The notes beneath the pieces were generated by a model that saw only the letters and a list, made by a program, of their open reading frames with translations, did not search any database and was not told where the DNA came from. A stretch of DNA of 64,000 nt from Paenibacillus sp. FSL K6-0276 (GTDB taxonomy: Bacteria > Bacillota > Bacilli > Paenibacillales > Paenibacillaceae). Of this stretch, positions 42,899 through 54,200 are shown one piece after another (positions within the stretch are counted from its first letter, which is position 1; each line of letters opens with the position of its first letter). The stretch covers positions 1,798,001 through 1,862,000 of the forward strand of contig NZ_CP150276.1 in assembly GCF_037977235.1 (NCBI RefSeq), given 5' to 3'. Made by a program: the position numbers and the translations under genes.

Positions 42899-45232
42899 TT
42901 ATACTGTGACGGAATTGCTATCAGCAGTGATGCTGCTTAGTCCGTTCACGGTATATTCTTTGTCGTAGATAGTAATAGAAGCTGGGATATCAGTTTCATT
43001 CGTAACAGTAACCTGTGCGTCCGAAACGCTTACTTTAAGACGGGAGCCACGGAACATGATTTTGAAAGAGTACGCTGTCCAATGACCTGGGTTAGATGGG
43101 CTTAGCGCCAATCTGCCATCATGCACACGTAGTCCGCCGAAGCCATGTACGATCGACATCCAAGTACCAGCCATGCTAGTGCTGTGTAAGCCGTCTTCGG
43201 TGTCATTGTTATAGTTATCAAGATCCAGTCTTGAAGTACGCAAGTACATTTCATAAGCCTTATCCTTATATCCCAGCTCGCAGGCTAGAATAGAGTGGAT
43301 ACAAGGGGATAGGGAGGACTCATGAACAGTGATCGGCTCGTAAAAGTCGAAATTCTGTTTTTTAGTATCGAGATCGTAACGATCTCCTAAGAAAAATAAT
43401 CCCTGTAGAACATCCGCTTGTTTAATGAAGCAAGAACGCAGAATACGATCCCATGACCATTTTTGGTTTAGTGGCAGGTTCTCAGGTGCCAGATCCTTGA
43501 CTTGAATAATCTCTTTGTCTAGGAAGCCATCTTGCTGCAAGAAGATACCCAGTTCTTCATCCGCAGGATAATACATCTTGGCAATGATATCATTCCATTT
43601 TGCGGTTTCGCTTTCTTTGAGCCCTAGTTTGTCAACTAGTTCTGCATAGCGCGTGGATTCGTTCTTTTTCAGATAATCCAGAGCTTCTAAGGTATATTCC
43701 ATAGTCCAGGAAGCCATCCGGTTGGTGTACCAGTTATTATTTACGTTATTTTCATATTCATTAGGTCCTGTTACGCCAAGCATCACATATTTGTCTTTAC
43801 GGTGCGCGTAGTGAACACGTTCTTCCCAGAAGCGGGAGATTTCAACTAGAACTTCAAGACCATATTGACCTAGATAAGCTTTGTCTCCAGTGTAGTTCAC
43901 ATAGTTGTAAATCGCGTAGGCAATAGCACCGTTCCGGTGAATTTCTTCAAACGTAATTTCCCACTCATTGTGACACTCTTCGCCGTTCATTGTAACCATT
44001 GGATACAATGCGCCTTTTGCGAAACCAAGCTTACGAGCATTCTCCTTAGCCTTCTCCAAATGTTTGTAACGGTAGATCAACAGGTTGCGAGCAATAGAGG
44101 AGTCCGCTGTACTTAGATAGAAGGGAACGCAATACGCCTCTGTATCCCAGTAAGTGCTGCCGCCGTATTTTTCACCCGTAAAGCCTTTAGGTCCAATGTT
44201 CAGACGGTCATCTTCACCATTGTAGGTTTGGTTCAACTGGAAAATATTAAAGCGAATCGCTTGCTGTGCCGAAACGTCACCTTCAATAATGATGTCGCTT
44301 TCTTTCCACTTCTCTCTCCAAGCTTCAATTTGTTCTGTCAGAAGGGGGACGAAACCAGCTTCCTTAGCAGCTTGCAGGGCAGTTTGAGCGGCTTCGACCA
44401 ATTGTCCAAGACCGTGATTACGGGAGGTAACGTTTGCTACATATTTATAAATGACGATTTGATCGCCTGTTTGTACGGTTACATTCGTTTTACTGGCAAC
44501 ATATTTCTCTTGTTCAATCGATTCAGCTTCAGCGTTGATCTTCTCACCGTTGATCTTCTCACCGTTGACAAGGATATCAAAAGCCATAGCAGAGGTTACA
44601 TGAAAATCGAGTTTTTTAGTCTTAAGGGTGAGGTGCCCACCTTCAGGTGCTGCTTGCTTCTCAACTTCATTCCAGAATTTCTCGTCATAGTTGGAATCCT
44701 TGTTCTTAACATCGCCGTCGAGATAAGGAGTGATCGTAATATTGCCTGCAAAATTTACAGGAATGATGGAGTAACGAATAGCGCCGATTTCTTGACGAGT
44801 CATGCTGACGAACCGGATACTCTCAACTTTAACTTGTTTACCATCTTCGAGCGTGGCAGTGAAGCTACGGGAAAGCGTACCTTCCTTCATGTTAAGTACA
44901 CGGCGGAAATCGGAAACAGTGCATTTTGCCAGATCAAGAGGAGTTCCTTCGATGTCGATGTTAATACCGATCCAGTTCGTGCTGTTCAGTACTTTGGCAA
45001 AATATTCGGGATAGCCGTTCTTCCACCAGCCGACCCGTGTTTTGTCAGGATAGTACACGCCAGCCATGTAGCTGCCTTGTAGGCTACTACCACTATATTG
45101 CTCTTCAAAATTAGCTCGACCACCCATAAAACCGTTGCCAAGACTAAATACGCTTTCAGAGATTTCTTGAGTCTGTGGATCAAAAGATTCTTCAATAATG
45201 GACCATTCATCAATTGTTAAATATTGTTTCAC
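42899..45232 (-). CDS. GH65 maltose phosphorylase
   Basis: 777 residues from GTG 45232 (AAAGGAG eight nt upstream). N-terminal beta-sandwich (EISESVFSLGNGFMGGRANFEE), then the catalytic barrel with YWDTEAYCVPFYL, MNGEECHNEWEITFEEIHRN and the proposed general acid Glu492 in VTGPNEYENNVNNNWYTN, followed by WDRILRSCFIKQADVLQ and the phosphate-site loop VHESSLSPCIHSIL. It splits imported maltose with phosphate into glucose and beta-glucose 1-phosphate. The latter is the substrate of the beta-phosphoglucomutase encoded just upstream. NGEKI-NGEKI (near 44540-44570) is a local 15-bp duplication. Gene symbol mapA or malP is used for relatives. Confidence 0.95.
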   Translation of the reverse strand: MKQYLTIDEWSIIEESFDPQTQEISESVFSLGNGFMGGRANFEEQYSGSSLQGSYMAGVYYPDKTRVGWWKNGYPEYFAKVLNSTNWIGINIDIEGTPLDLAKCTVSDFRRVLNMKEGTLSRSFTATLEDGKQVKVESIRFVSMTRQEIGAIRYSIIPVNFAGNITITPYLDGDVKNKDSNYDEKFWNEVEKQAAPEGGHLTLKTKKLDFHVTSAMAFDILVNGEKINGEKINAEAESIEQEKYVASKTNVTVQTGDQIVIYKYVANVTSRNHGLGQLVEAAQTALQAAKEAGFVPLLTEQIEAWREKWKESDIIIEGDVSAQQAIRFNIFQLNQTYNGEDDRLNIGPKGFTGEKYGGSTYWDTEAYCVPFYLSTADSSIARNLLIYRYKHLEKAKENARKLGFAKGALYPMVTMNGEECHNEWEITFEEIHRNGAIAYAIYNYVNYTGDKAYLGQYGLEVLVEISRFWEERVHYAHRKDKYVMLGVTGPNEYENNVNNNWYTNRMASWTMEYTLEALDYLKKNESTRYAELVDKLGLKESETAKWNDIIAKMYYPADEELGIFLQQDGFLDKEIIQVKDLAPENLPLNQKWSWDRILRSCFIKQADVLQGLFFLGDRYDLDTKKQNFDFYEPITVHESSLSPCIHSILACELGYKDKAYEMYLRTSRLDLDNYNNDTEDGLHSTSMAGTWMSIVHGFGGLRVHDGRLALSPSNPGHWTAYSFKIMFRGSRLKVSVSDAQVTVTNETDIPASITIYDKEYTVNGLSSITADSNSVTV

Positions 45233-45320
45233 GATAACCGGCTCCTTTAAATATGTTAGGGGAATATATAATGAACAAATCATTCTTTCATTAAAATTCC
45301 GGTGATATAAGTGCGACTGC

Positions 45321-45439
45321 GAGGAATCTTTGGACTTTCGATCGCTGTTATAATCAGATTTCTATATTTTAGCCGCGTTTTGCGGATGAAATCTGATTAT
45401 AAAGGCGAACGCTACGCTTCTACAGTTCCAAAATTCCTC
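45321..45439. repeat. Long-hairpin repeat element, copy B
   Basis: GAGGAAT/ATTCCTC and TTTGGA/TCCAAA form the basal stem. CGCTGTT pairs partly with AAAGGCG. ATAATCAGATTTC/GAAATCTGATTAT is a perfect 13-bp inner stem, and CCGC/GCGG forms the apical hairpin. The right arm has an extra bulge of about 20 nt (AACGCTACGCTTCTACAG), as in the copy at 20674. It lies inside the pgmB to maltose phosphorylase intergenic region, so it is probably transcribed on the minus strand. Confidence 0.75.
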
Positions 45440-45513
45440 TCCGTCTCCTCATCACCAGAAATCTAATGATTAATACTTAGTTCATTTGATTGTAGGTTGG
45501 ATGCAGCAGGGCG

Positions 45514-45548
45514 ACTCACATTAACACTTTCAGTTGATTAATGTGAGT
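45514..45548 (-). other. Hairpin after pgmB
   Basis: ACTCACATTAA and TTAATGTGAGT form a perfect 11-bp stem six bases after the pgmB stop. No T run follows on the minus strand, so it looks like an mRNA-stabilising hairpin and not a terminator. Confidence 0.5.
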
Positions 45549-45554
45549 TAGACT

Positions 45555-46211
45555 TTAAGAAAAAGATTTTTTGAGCTGTGACACACTCATATGAGCGAGT
45601 GATGGAACAACGATATTTGCTGCATTGAGCGTTTCCGGTGAACCAATTCCAACACTGAACATACCAGCCCGGGTAGCGGCCTCAATTCCTGCTTCAGCAT
45701 CTTCGAAGACAACACAGTGCTCGGGAGCAGCGCCAAGTGCTTTAGCTCCTAACAGGAAAACTTCCGGATCAGGTTTAGCAGCACTAGTGTGTGTACCATC
45801 GATGATCGCATCAAAGTAAGGGGTCAATCCGGTATTATTTAATATCGTCATTGCGTTCTTACTGGCAGAACCGAGAGCAACTTTGATGCCATTCTCACGG
45901 CACTCTTTCAGGAAATCAAGTGCACCTGGCAGAATCTCTGAGCTATCCATCTTTGCAATATATTCGACATAACGATTATTCTTCTGTTCCGCAAGCTTAG
46001 CTTTCTCTTCTTCATCGATAGTTAGTCCGCCGATTTCCAGCAAAATGTTTAGCGAGGCAGTTCTGCTGACTCCTTTAAGGCGTTCGTTATCTTGTTCTGT
46101 GAAGAGAAATCCCAATCCATCTGCAAGCTCTTTCCATGCAATATAATGGTATTTGGCAGTATCAACGATAACACCATCCAAATCGAACAAGCAGGCTTTA
46201 ATTTCCATCAT
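45555..46211 (-). CDS. pgmB: Beta-phosphoglucomutase
   Basis: 218 residues. HAD-superfamily motifs: I FDLDGVIVDT (nucleophile and acid/base Asp), motif II LGSASKN, motif III KPDPEVFL and motif IV VFEDAEAGIEAA. The cap carries GLGFLFTEQDNERLKGVSRTASL, typical of beta-PGM. It converts beta-glucose 1-phosphate from maltose phosphorylase to glucose 6-phosphate. AGGAGG lies seven nt before the first of two adjacent ATGs. A MalR-type operator at 46381 lies 170 bp upstream, so pgmB probably starts a regulated transcript that continues into the phosphorylase gene. Confidence 0.95.
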   Translation of the reverse strand: MMEIKACLFDLDGVIVDTAKYHYIAWKELADGLGFLFTEQDNERLKGVSRTASLNILLEIGGLTIDEEEKAKLAEQKNNRYVEYIAKMDSSEILPGALDFLKECRENGIKVALGSASKNAMTILNNTGLTPYFDAIIDGTHTSAAKPDPEVFLLGAKALGAAPEHCVVFEDAEAGIEAATRAGMFSVGIGSPETLNAANIVVPSLAHMSVSQLKKSFS

Positions 46212-46380
46212 TGTATAACCTCCTAAAAGTTGTGACAGTACCCGTGATCCATTGGCTAATCGTATCTGAATCTGATTTCGATCGTATAAGCTTCGCTTAA
46301 GATGGTTAAGTTTATCCTAACCTCAGATCCGAATATTCACCCTGAAAAGAACTGGATCAAGAAGTATTTAATGATTTAGC

Positions 46381-46392
46381 GCAAACGTTTGT
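46381..46392. promoter_or_regulatory. MalR-type operator upstream of pgmB
   Basis: GCAAACGTTTGT matches the LacI-family consensus with a central CG, one base from perfect symmetry. It lies between the malR-like gene terminator and pgmB. Confidence 0.65.
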
Positions 46393-46401
46393 ACAGATCT
46401 T

Positions 46402-46434
46402 CAAAAAATAAATGAAGCGTTTGATCGCTTCACT
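46402..46434 (-). terminator. Terminator of the malR-like gene
   Basis: On the minus strand, AGTGAAGCG and CGCTTCATT pair around ATCAAA and are followed by TATTTTTTG, immediately after the regulator stop. Confidence 0.8.
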
Positions 46435-46437
46435 TAT

Positions 46438-47484
46438 TCATTCGGTTTTGTTCTTAGCATGAGAGTGCATAGATGACTCTCTCACGATCAGTCGATGTGG
46501 AATAACAAATCGATTTGTATAACCAGCATCGTGATTTGGACTCTTGATATTCTGGATAAGTACCTGAGATGCGGTGTATCCAAGATGATAAATTCCAATA
46601 TCAATACTACTGATCGGAGGGCTGGATAATTCAGATAATGGAATATTGTTAAAGCTTACAATAGCGAGATCGTCAGGCACTTTGTATTTCAGTTCATTCA
46701 ATCCGCGTAAAATTCCGAACGATACCATATCATCAACCGCAACGAGCGCAGTAGGCCGATTAGGCAAATTCATGAAAAAAGACATCGCTCTATATCCGCT
46801 ATCCTGTAGAAATTCACCTTCTACAATCCATTCATCACGCATTTCAAGGCCACTATTCTGTAATGCTTTACGATATCCTGCGAGCCGATCGCGAGAAACA
46901 ATTAGATTCGGCGGTCCACTTACGAAGCCAATTCGTTCATGCCCCATTGAAATGAGGTGATTAGTTGCATCGTATGCTGCCATCACATTGTCATTATCGA
47001 CAGATAAAATATTCTCATATCGATCACTTCGGCCTACTAGCACGAATGGATAATCGTTGCTCTCCAGAAAATCAATAACAGCATCATCCGTACGAGAGTA
47101 AAGCAGAATAACACCATCTACACGGCGACCCTTTAGAAGTCTTGAAACAGCTTCCAACTCTTCTTTCTCGTTTGCTCCGGAGCTAATTAACACATCGTAG
47201 CCGGAACGGCTAGCTTGTGTAACGATTCCACGGATTAATTCCATGAAAAATAGATTTGAGAACAGCTCTTCAGCAGGTTTAGGAAGACTGAAGCATATGC
47301 TGTTTGTAGTTTTCGACACTAGACTCTTAGCCATCATGTTAGGGGTATAGCCCATATCCTCCATAATAGCTTTGACCTTGCGGGAAGTTTCCAGGCTGAT
47401 TCTGGGATGATTGGACAATACCCGGGATACCGTGGAGGGAGATACTCCCGCTTTCTTGGCCACATCCTTAATGGTAACTGTCAT
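46438..47484 (-). CDS. malR: LacI-family maltose regulator (MalR-like)
   Basis: 348 residues. The N-terminal HTH is VTIKDVAKKAGVSPSTVSRVL with hinge NMMAKSLVSKTTNSIC, followed by a sensor core (GVILLYSRTDDAVIDFL; RPTALVAVDDMVSFGILRGLNE; PHRLIVRESS). The gene is embedded in the maltose cluster and faces the amylopullulanase gene divergently. GCAAACGTTTGC-like sites occur in front of this gene, pgmB, the amylopullulanase and the maltodextrin transporter, so a local regulon is likely. CcpA recognises similar sites, and both proteins may share them. The ribosome site AAGGAGG precedes the ATG. Confidence 0.9.
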   Translation of the reverse strand: MTVTIKDVAKKAGVSPSTVSRVLSNHPRISLETSRKVKAIMEDMGYTPNMMAKSLVSKTTNSICFSLPKPAEELFSNLFFMELIRGIVTQASRSGYDVLISSGANEKEELEAVSRLLKGRRVDGVILLYSRTDDAVIDFLESNDYPFVLVGRSDRYENILSVDNDNVMAAYDATNHLISMGHERIGFVSGPPNLIVSRDRLAGYRKALQNSGLEMRDEWIVEGEFLQDSGYRAMSFFMNLPNRPTALVAVDDMVSFGILRGLNELKYKVPDDLAIVSFNNIPLSELSSPPISSIDIGIYHLGYTASQVLIQNIKSPNHDAGYTNRFVIPHRLIVRESSMHSHAKNKTE

Positions 47485-47500
47485 AGAAACCTCCTTATGG

Positions 47501-47512
47501 AACCGTTTGCTT
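47501..47512. promoter_or_regulatory. MalR-type half-degenerate operator at its own gene
   Basis: AACCGTTTGCTT (minus: GCAAACGGTT) lies 17-28 bp before the regulator start codon and suggests autoregulation. Confidence 0.4.
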
Positions 47513-47898
47513 TACACAGTAATATTAATCTAAGAGTTCTAAATTGTAAATAGATAAAGTCATTTGGAAGGGCAATATTGCTACTTTTGGATAGAGTATT
47601 AGAAATTTCAGTGTAAAATTGTTCGTTTTCACCAAAAAAAGTATGAATGATTAGCAATATTGAGCTTAATATGTATAAAAGATATCAAGTTTCTTCGAAA
47701 GGAGCATTCCGTAAATGCAAACGTATGGCTTAATTTTTTTTAGAGCAATCGATGAACTGTAAATTAAATTCGATTTGAGAAATGAATTTAGGGGTACTTT
47801 CAGAATACTGTATTAATTACAATGGGGTTGTTAGGATGAGTTTTCTTTATTTTAGCTTTTCTGTGAATTCGAGTTTGTTCAATACATAAAAATACTGG

Positions 47899-47928
47899 TT
47901 GACAATACCATAAATACAGGATTAGTAT
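47899..47928 (+). promoter_or_regulatory. Predicted sigma-A promoter of the amylopullulanase gene
   Basis: A perfect TTGACA (47899-47904), an 18-nt spacer and TAGTAT (47923-47928) precede a roughly 310-nt leader. The predicted start site near 47935 is followed by an operator at 47944. The stretch 47513-47898 shows no other recognisable feature except an isolated GCAAACGTAT word at 47715. Confidence 0.6.
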
Positions 47929-47943
47929 GTAAATCAAAATATA

Positions 47944-47955
47944 GCAAGCGTTTAC
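47944..47955. promoter_or_regulatory. Operator-like site downstream of the promoter
   Basis: GCAAGCGTTTAC matches the GCAAACGTTTGC pattern with two changes and lies about 10 bp after the predicted transcription start. Confidence 0.5.
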
Positions 47956-48030
47956 ATTGGGTTATTTTGTTTTGATATCAGTTGCACTAAAGAATGAGTT
48001 TTATGTACTTAGGTTTATGCACTCTTAATT

Positions 48031-48042
48031 GCAAACGTTTGC
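48031..48042. promoter_or_regulatory. Perfect MalR/CcpA-type palindrome in the amylopullulanase leader
   Basis: GCAAACGTTTGC is a perfect 12-bp palindrome about 95 bp into the predicted leader. Bound protein here would act as a roadblock. Confidence 0.65.
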
Positions 48043-48247
48043 GCAGATTTCAATTTATTGTGAGATCATTTACTTTGATTAGGATGGTGATACCGTTAAT
48101 CCGGTCTGACGAGCCGCAACATAGACCTTCTCAGCTAATAAGAAGGAACACGCATGATTTCATTACTTAAGAATAATTGACGGTTTCCGAGAAATCATGT
48201 ATCCGCTTGCAAAAAGGGAATTCATAATCATGGGAGGTTTTACAAAA

Positions 48248-51200
48248 ATGAAAATAACTTTATGGGGCAAGAGGGCGTTCGCGATCTTCATGATCGTTGC
48301 TCTAGTGTTCTCCACTCTTGGGTTACATCCAGTTAGTGTTTCTGCAGCAACGACGAAGGTGGTTTTAGTCGGTGATTTGCAGTCAAAGTTTACAAATAAT
48401 CCTGGAAATAACTGGGATGAAAAATCAGCAGTTACTCAGATGGTTTACTCTGATAATGGGTTGTACACCTTTACGGGGACTCTGCCAGCAGGGGGATATA
48501 ACTACAAGATAGCTCTAAATGATACTTGGAATGGAAGCGGATTCCCAAGTTACACTAACCCTCAGGGGAAGCTTAATGAGCAGGATAATATTCATATTGA
48601 GCTAGATACTGAGACGTCTGTAACCTTTTATTATAATGACATTACTCATAAAATAGCTGATTCGACTTACTACACGCCAATTGCTGCGGATAAGCTGCCA
48701 AGATTGACAGGAAACCTGCCAGCAGAGGCGTTGTCTATTCTAACAGATACTGATTTTGACGGTATTTACAATACGGCAGTTACAGTGCCGAAAGGAGACT
48801 ACACATACAAAGTTTCTGTTCCGGGAGCCACAGAAGCAGAAGATATGTCTTATCCAGAGAACGATCTAAAGTTGAACCTACCATCAGATCTTTCGGTAAC
48901 CTTCAAGTACAATTCTGCAGATCATAGTGTGAGCGCAGAATATAAAATTCCTACTGGACCTGTTGATGTTACAGCCGTTCCGGAAGGGCATATTCGTGTC
49001 CACTATAAAGCTAGTACCTATACGAATAAAGCCTTGTGGTTGTTTGGAGATGTTAAAAATCCTACAGACGGCTGGCCTAATGGTGCTTTTCCTTTCCCTG
49101 AGGATCAAATAGACTCCTACGGAGCTTATGTTGATGTGCCGATGAAGCCTGGAGCTCAAACGCTCTCTATGATCGCAATGTCACGTACTGATGGAGCGAA
49201 GGATGGAGGAGATAAGCACTTCTCGATTAAGACTCCACAAACGAACGAAGTATGGATTACAGAAGGCTCCGATGTAGTTACGCCTTATGAACCGGTTATG
49301 CTTCCGGCAAATACCGTTCGGATCCACTACATGAGATCTGATACTAATCATGATCAGTATGGATTATGGCTGTGGGATGACGTGTCTACACCTTCGGATA
49401 CACTGGGTTCATGGCCAACTCCTGCGACTCCTTTCAAAGTGGATCAAAAGGACAATTTCGGTGCTTATGTCGATGTTCCACTCATAGAGGGTGCCAAGAA
49501 AATTGGCTTTATTGTAATGAAGCCTTCGAACGGAGACAAAGACGGGGACAATAAAATCTTCAGCCTGTTAGATCGTTACAATCAGCTATGGGTTAAAGAA
49601 GGCGACAACAATGTATATGTTTCTCCATTTGGTGAAACACCTATCGGTTTAGTATCCGCAGAAGTGTTGTCGAAGAGCAAAATCCTTCTTGGTTTTACAC
49701 TAACCGACGGCTTGGATGCAGCACAATTGAAGAATGCAATTACCATTAAGGACAATAAAGAAGCTACAATTCCTGTTAATGCTGTAAATATTACAAGCAA
49801 AACTTCGATTGAAGTCGATACGGAAGTTTTTGATCTGGCTAATATCCCACTTAGCGTTACTTATTCGGGTAAAACAGTATCTGCGGTTACTGGCTGGAGA
49901 AATCTTGATGAGATGTACAACTATACTGGAGACGATCTAGGTGCTACGTATAATGCTGACAAAACAGCCACATTTAAATTGTGGGCACCAAAAGCAAGCT
50001 CGGTTGTCGCCAATGTATACGATAAGAATGACTCCAATGTGCTCGTGGGAAGTGTGGATTTAACACTCGGCGAACAAGGGGTATGGTCGGTCAATTTGAA
50101 GCCGACAGATCTATCCGGAACAAATGCAACAGATGTAAGAGGATATTATTATCAATATGAAGTGACGAATAACGGTGTAACCAATAAGGTCCTTGATCCT
50201 TATGCTAAATCAATGGCGGTATTTACTGTGGATACCACAGGTGCTGCTGGTGCTGGCGGAGATACAGTCGGTAAAGCGGCTATCGTTGATTTAAGCCAGA
50301 CGAATCCTGATACTTTTGGCTATGCTGATATTGAAGGCTACGAAAAACGTGAGGACGCTATTGTATATGAAGTCCATGTCAGAGACTTTACATCGGATGT
50401 ATCGATCGAAAGTAGTCTAAGTGGCGAAAGATGGGGATCGTATAGCGCTTTTGAAAAGAAGCTTGATTATCTTAAATCACTCGGTGTAACTCATATTCAA
50501 TTACTTCCTGTAATGGCTTGGTATTACGGGGATGAAACGAAGATGGGGAATAGAGAGACTGATTACTCTGACAAAAACAATGAATACAACTGGGGATATG
50601 ATCCTCACAACTACTTCTCTCCGGACGGTGCTTACTCTCAGAATCCTGCCAATCCTGAAGAACGGATTAAAGAATTAAAAGGTCTGATAGATGCCGTACA
50701 TGAAGCTGGAATGGGTGTCATTCTGGACGTAGTGTACACACACATGGCTAAAAAAGAATTCTTAAACGACATCGTTCCTAATTACTACGCGTTCCAAGAT
50801 GCAAACGGCAACTTTATCGGAGGTTTCGGAAACAATCTGGCCACCAACCATAAAATGGCTGAGAAACTGATGGTAGATTCCGTGAAATATTGGTTCGAAG
50901 AGTACAAGATAGATGGAATGCGCTGGGACATGATGGGCGATGCGACAGCGGAGGCTGTGCAACATGCTTATGATGCCGCGGCAGAAATAAATCCGAAGGC
51001 TCTCTTTATCGGTGAAGGCTGGAGAACATTCGGTGGCGCCGCAGCCGATCCTTCCCTTGCTGGAAAAGGTGCAGATCAGGACTGGATGGATAAAACGGAT
51101 AGCGTCGGTGTTTTCTCTGATGAATTCCGTAATGAATTGAAATCTGGTTATGGTTCCGAAGGTCAGCCTAGATTTATTACGGGTGGAGCGCGTCCGATAA

Positions 51201-54200
51201 CGACAATCTTTAACAATATTAAAGCGGAGCCATCAAATACGCCTGCCGACGATCCAGGTGATATCGTTCCATATATCGAAGCGCATGATAATTTGACGCT
51301 GCACGATGTCATTGCACAATCGATTAAAAAAGATCCTGCAATACCAGAGAATGAGCTTGAAATTCAGAAACGAATCAGACTGGGTAACATGCTTATAATG
51401 ACTTCTCAGGGTACAGCCTTTATCCATGCAGGTCAGGAATATGGCCGTACGAAGCAGTGGAAGGACGATTCTATAAAACCCACGAATAAGGGTAAATTCA
51501 CAGAATTGTTTGACACCAACAATCAGTCATTTGGTTACTTCATTAATGATTCCTATGATTCATCGGATGCGGTCAATAAGTTCGATTGGGCTAAAGCAAC
51601 AGATGAGTTACAATTCCCTGTTCAGACTACAACTAGAAAATACACTTCAGGTCTGATGGAGCTGAGAAAGTCTACGGATGCATTCCGATTAGGCGACAAG
51701 GATTTGGTTGATTCCAATGTTAACCTAATTCCTGCTCCAGAAGTGAAGACAGAGGATCTAGTCATCGCTTATTCAAACAAAGCAACAGATGGCACAGGCA
51801 TCTATTATGTCTTCATGAATGGTGATAGCACAGAAAGAACTCTGACTTTATCGGAGGACTTGACGAGTGGTCAGGTGCTTGTCGACAACGATGAAGCTGG
51901 TGTTACTGCAATTCCGACTGAGAATCAGTCAGGTTTTAGTTTAACAGCAAATTCTATTACATTAGAACCTTTAACAGCAGTAATTCTTAAAAAGGAAGCT
52001 TCGGCCGCTGGAATTACAGCTTTGGAGCTCGACAGCACGAGCTACAACCTGCCAATAGGTCAAACACACAAATCTTCAGTGTTCGCGAAATATGATGACA
52101 ACAGCAGAAGAAACGTTTCCCAAATGGCTACGTACACTTCCAATAACCCTGAAGTGGCTACAGTAACTAATAAAGGTCAAGTGAAAGGGATTTCTGAAGG
52201 GATGGCCAGAATTACCATAACCTATGGTGGTATTTCTAAAACGGTTACTGTTACTGTTACCGACAAGCGATATGTCCAATTTACCTATACTCGTAGCGAC
52301 AAAGAATATACGGGTTGGAATATCTGGGTTTGGGACACAGGAGTTAAGAATGGCCAGATTAATTTTACAACCTTAGAGAATGGTACAGCGAGTGTTCTGA
52401 TTGAGGTTGCTGAAAATGCGACAAATGTAGGATTCGTCGTTCGTAATGGTGAAGGTGATGATTGGTCACATAAGGATGATTATGGAGATGACCGTACAAT
52501 TCCGTTGACGCCGGGTGATGGGTTCATTAAAGTGAACGTAACCAGCGGGGTGAAGGAATTTGAAATCAAGCCTAGCATTGGCACACCTATCTTAAAGGAT
52601 GGAACGGCTACTTTTAGGTATCGTGATCCTGCCTTGTTCCGTATTGGAAAAGTTGATGCGGTCACTTCTGCAATCGTAAAAGTGAATGGAAAAGAGTATC
52701 CAATGGTTTATGATTCCGTAAATGAATTATTCACTTACACGCTGACTGATTTAAAAGTAGGCACGTATAAGTATACTTACCTAATCACGAAAAACGGAGT
52801 CACTATTGAATACACAGATCCAAAGAATACCGTTAATGATGAATCTTCTTTTGTATATCGTAATCCTGAAATTGCGATTACGACATCCGTGAATCCGGAG
52901 GTAATAACATCTAATCAGAATGCGGTTATGACCGTTAATGCTTCCGCTTCAGAAAAAGTAATCTATACGGACGGATTTATGGATTTGACTAGTCTTGGAG
53001 GACCAAGCAAAGTTCAACTGGATACGGTGCTGCTGAAACAGACCATTGCTGTGAAGGATACAGTGACAGCGGGAATCAAGAATATTCCAATAACGCTCGT
53101 AGATCAGTATGGTAATGCCCATAAGCAAAACGCTACGATTGAGGTCAAAGCTAGAACCTACTCAGGTGATAAGCTGGATTTCGACTGGGATGAAGCACGT
53201 ATATACTTCGCACTGACCGATCGTTTTAAAGATGGGGATACTTCGAATAATCAGAATGTTGATAAAAACCATCTGGAAGCATACCACGGCGGTGATTTCC
53301 GAGGGATGATTGACAGTCTCGATTATTTGCAAGAGCTAGGTATTAATACGCTATGGATTTCACCAATCGTAGATAATATTGATTTTGATCAAGGTAATGG
53401 CTTCAAACAATACGGTTACCACGGCTATTGGGCCAAAGACTTTACGAAGCTTGACGAGCATCTTGGTGACATGGATACCTTCAAGGAGCTAATCGAGAAG
53501 GCACATGACAAAGGCATCAAGATCATGGTTGACGTTGTACTCAATCATACAGGTTACGGGCTTAAACCAGGGGATAACAAACCGACGATTACAGTTGAAG
53601 ATAAGGCGCGTTTTGAAGGAATGCTTCGTACGGATGGTGTATCCACGGATACAGATACGATCAAGGGTGAGCTTGCTGGCTTACCGGATTTCAAAACAGA
53701 AGATCCAGCTATTCGTGAAAAAATCATCGCTTGGCAAACAGGGTGGTTAGATAACGCTCGGACGGAACGTGGAGATACGATTGACTATTTCCGTGTGGAT
53801 ACAGTCAAACATGTAGAAGATACAACTTGGAAAGCATTTAAAAATGCACTGACTGCAATCGATCCAAACTTCAAAATGACCGGTGAATACTTCGGGGGAA
53901 CCATTGATAGCAATGGTGGAATGCTCGAAACAGGCCAGATGGACGGACTGCTTGATTTTGGATTTAATGATGCAGCGAAAGACTTTACTGATGGTAAAGT
54001 AAACAGTGTGGATTCCTATCTACAGACACGTGAGTTAAAGATCGACAATACTAAGATGATGGCTCAATTCCTTAGCAGCCATGATGAGGATGGCTTCTTG
54101 TCCAATTATGTGGATGGAGACAAAGGCAAGCTGAAGATCGCAGCAGCCCTGCAAATCACCGCTAAAGGACAGCCAGTCATTTACTACGGAGAAGAACTAG

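Noticed and set aside
44228..45082. 284-codon ORF antisense to maltose phosphorylase
   Set aside because: It mirrors a well-supported GH65 gene, has no ribosome site or domain, and is explained by codon use of the real gene.
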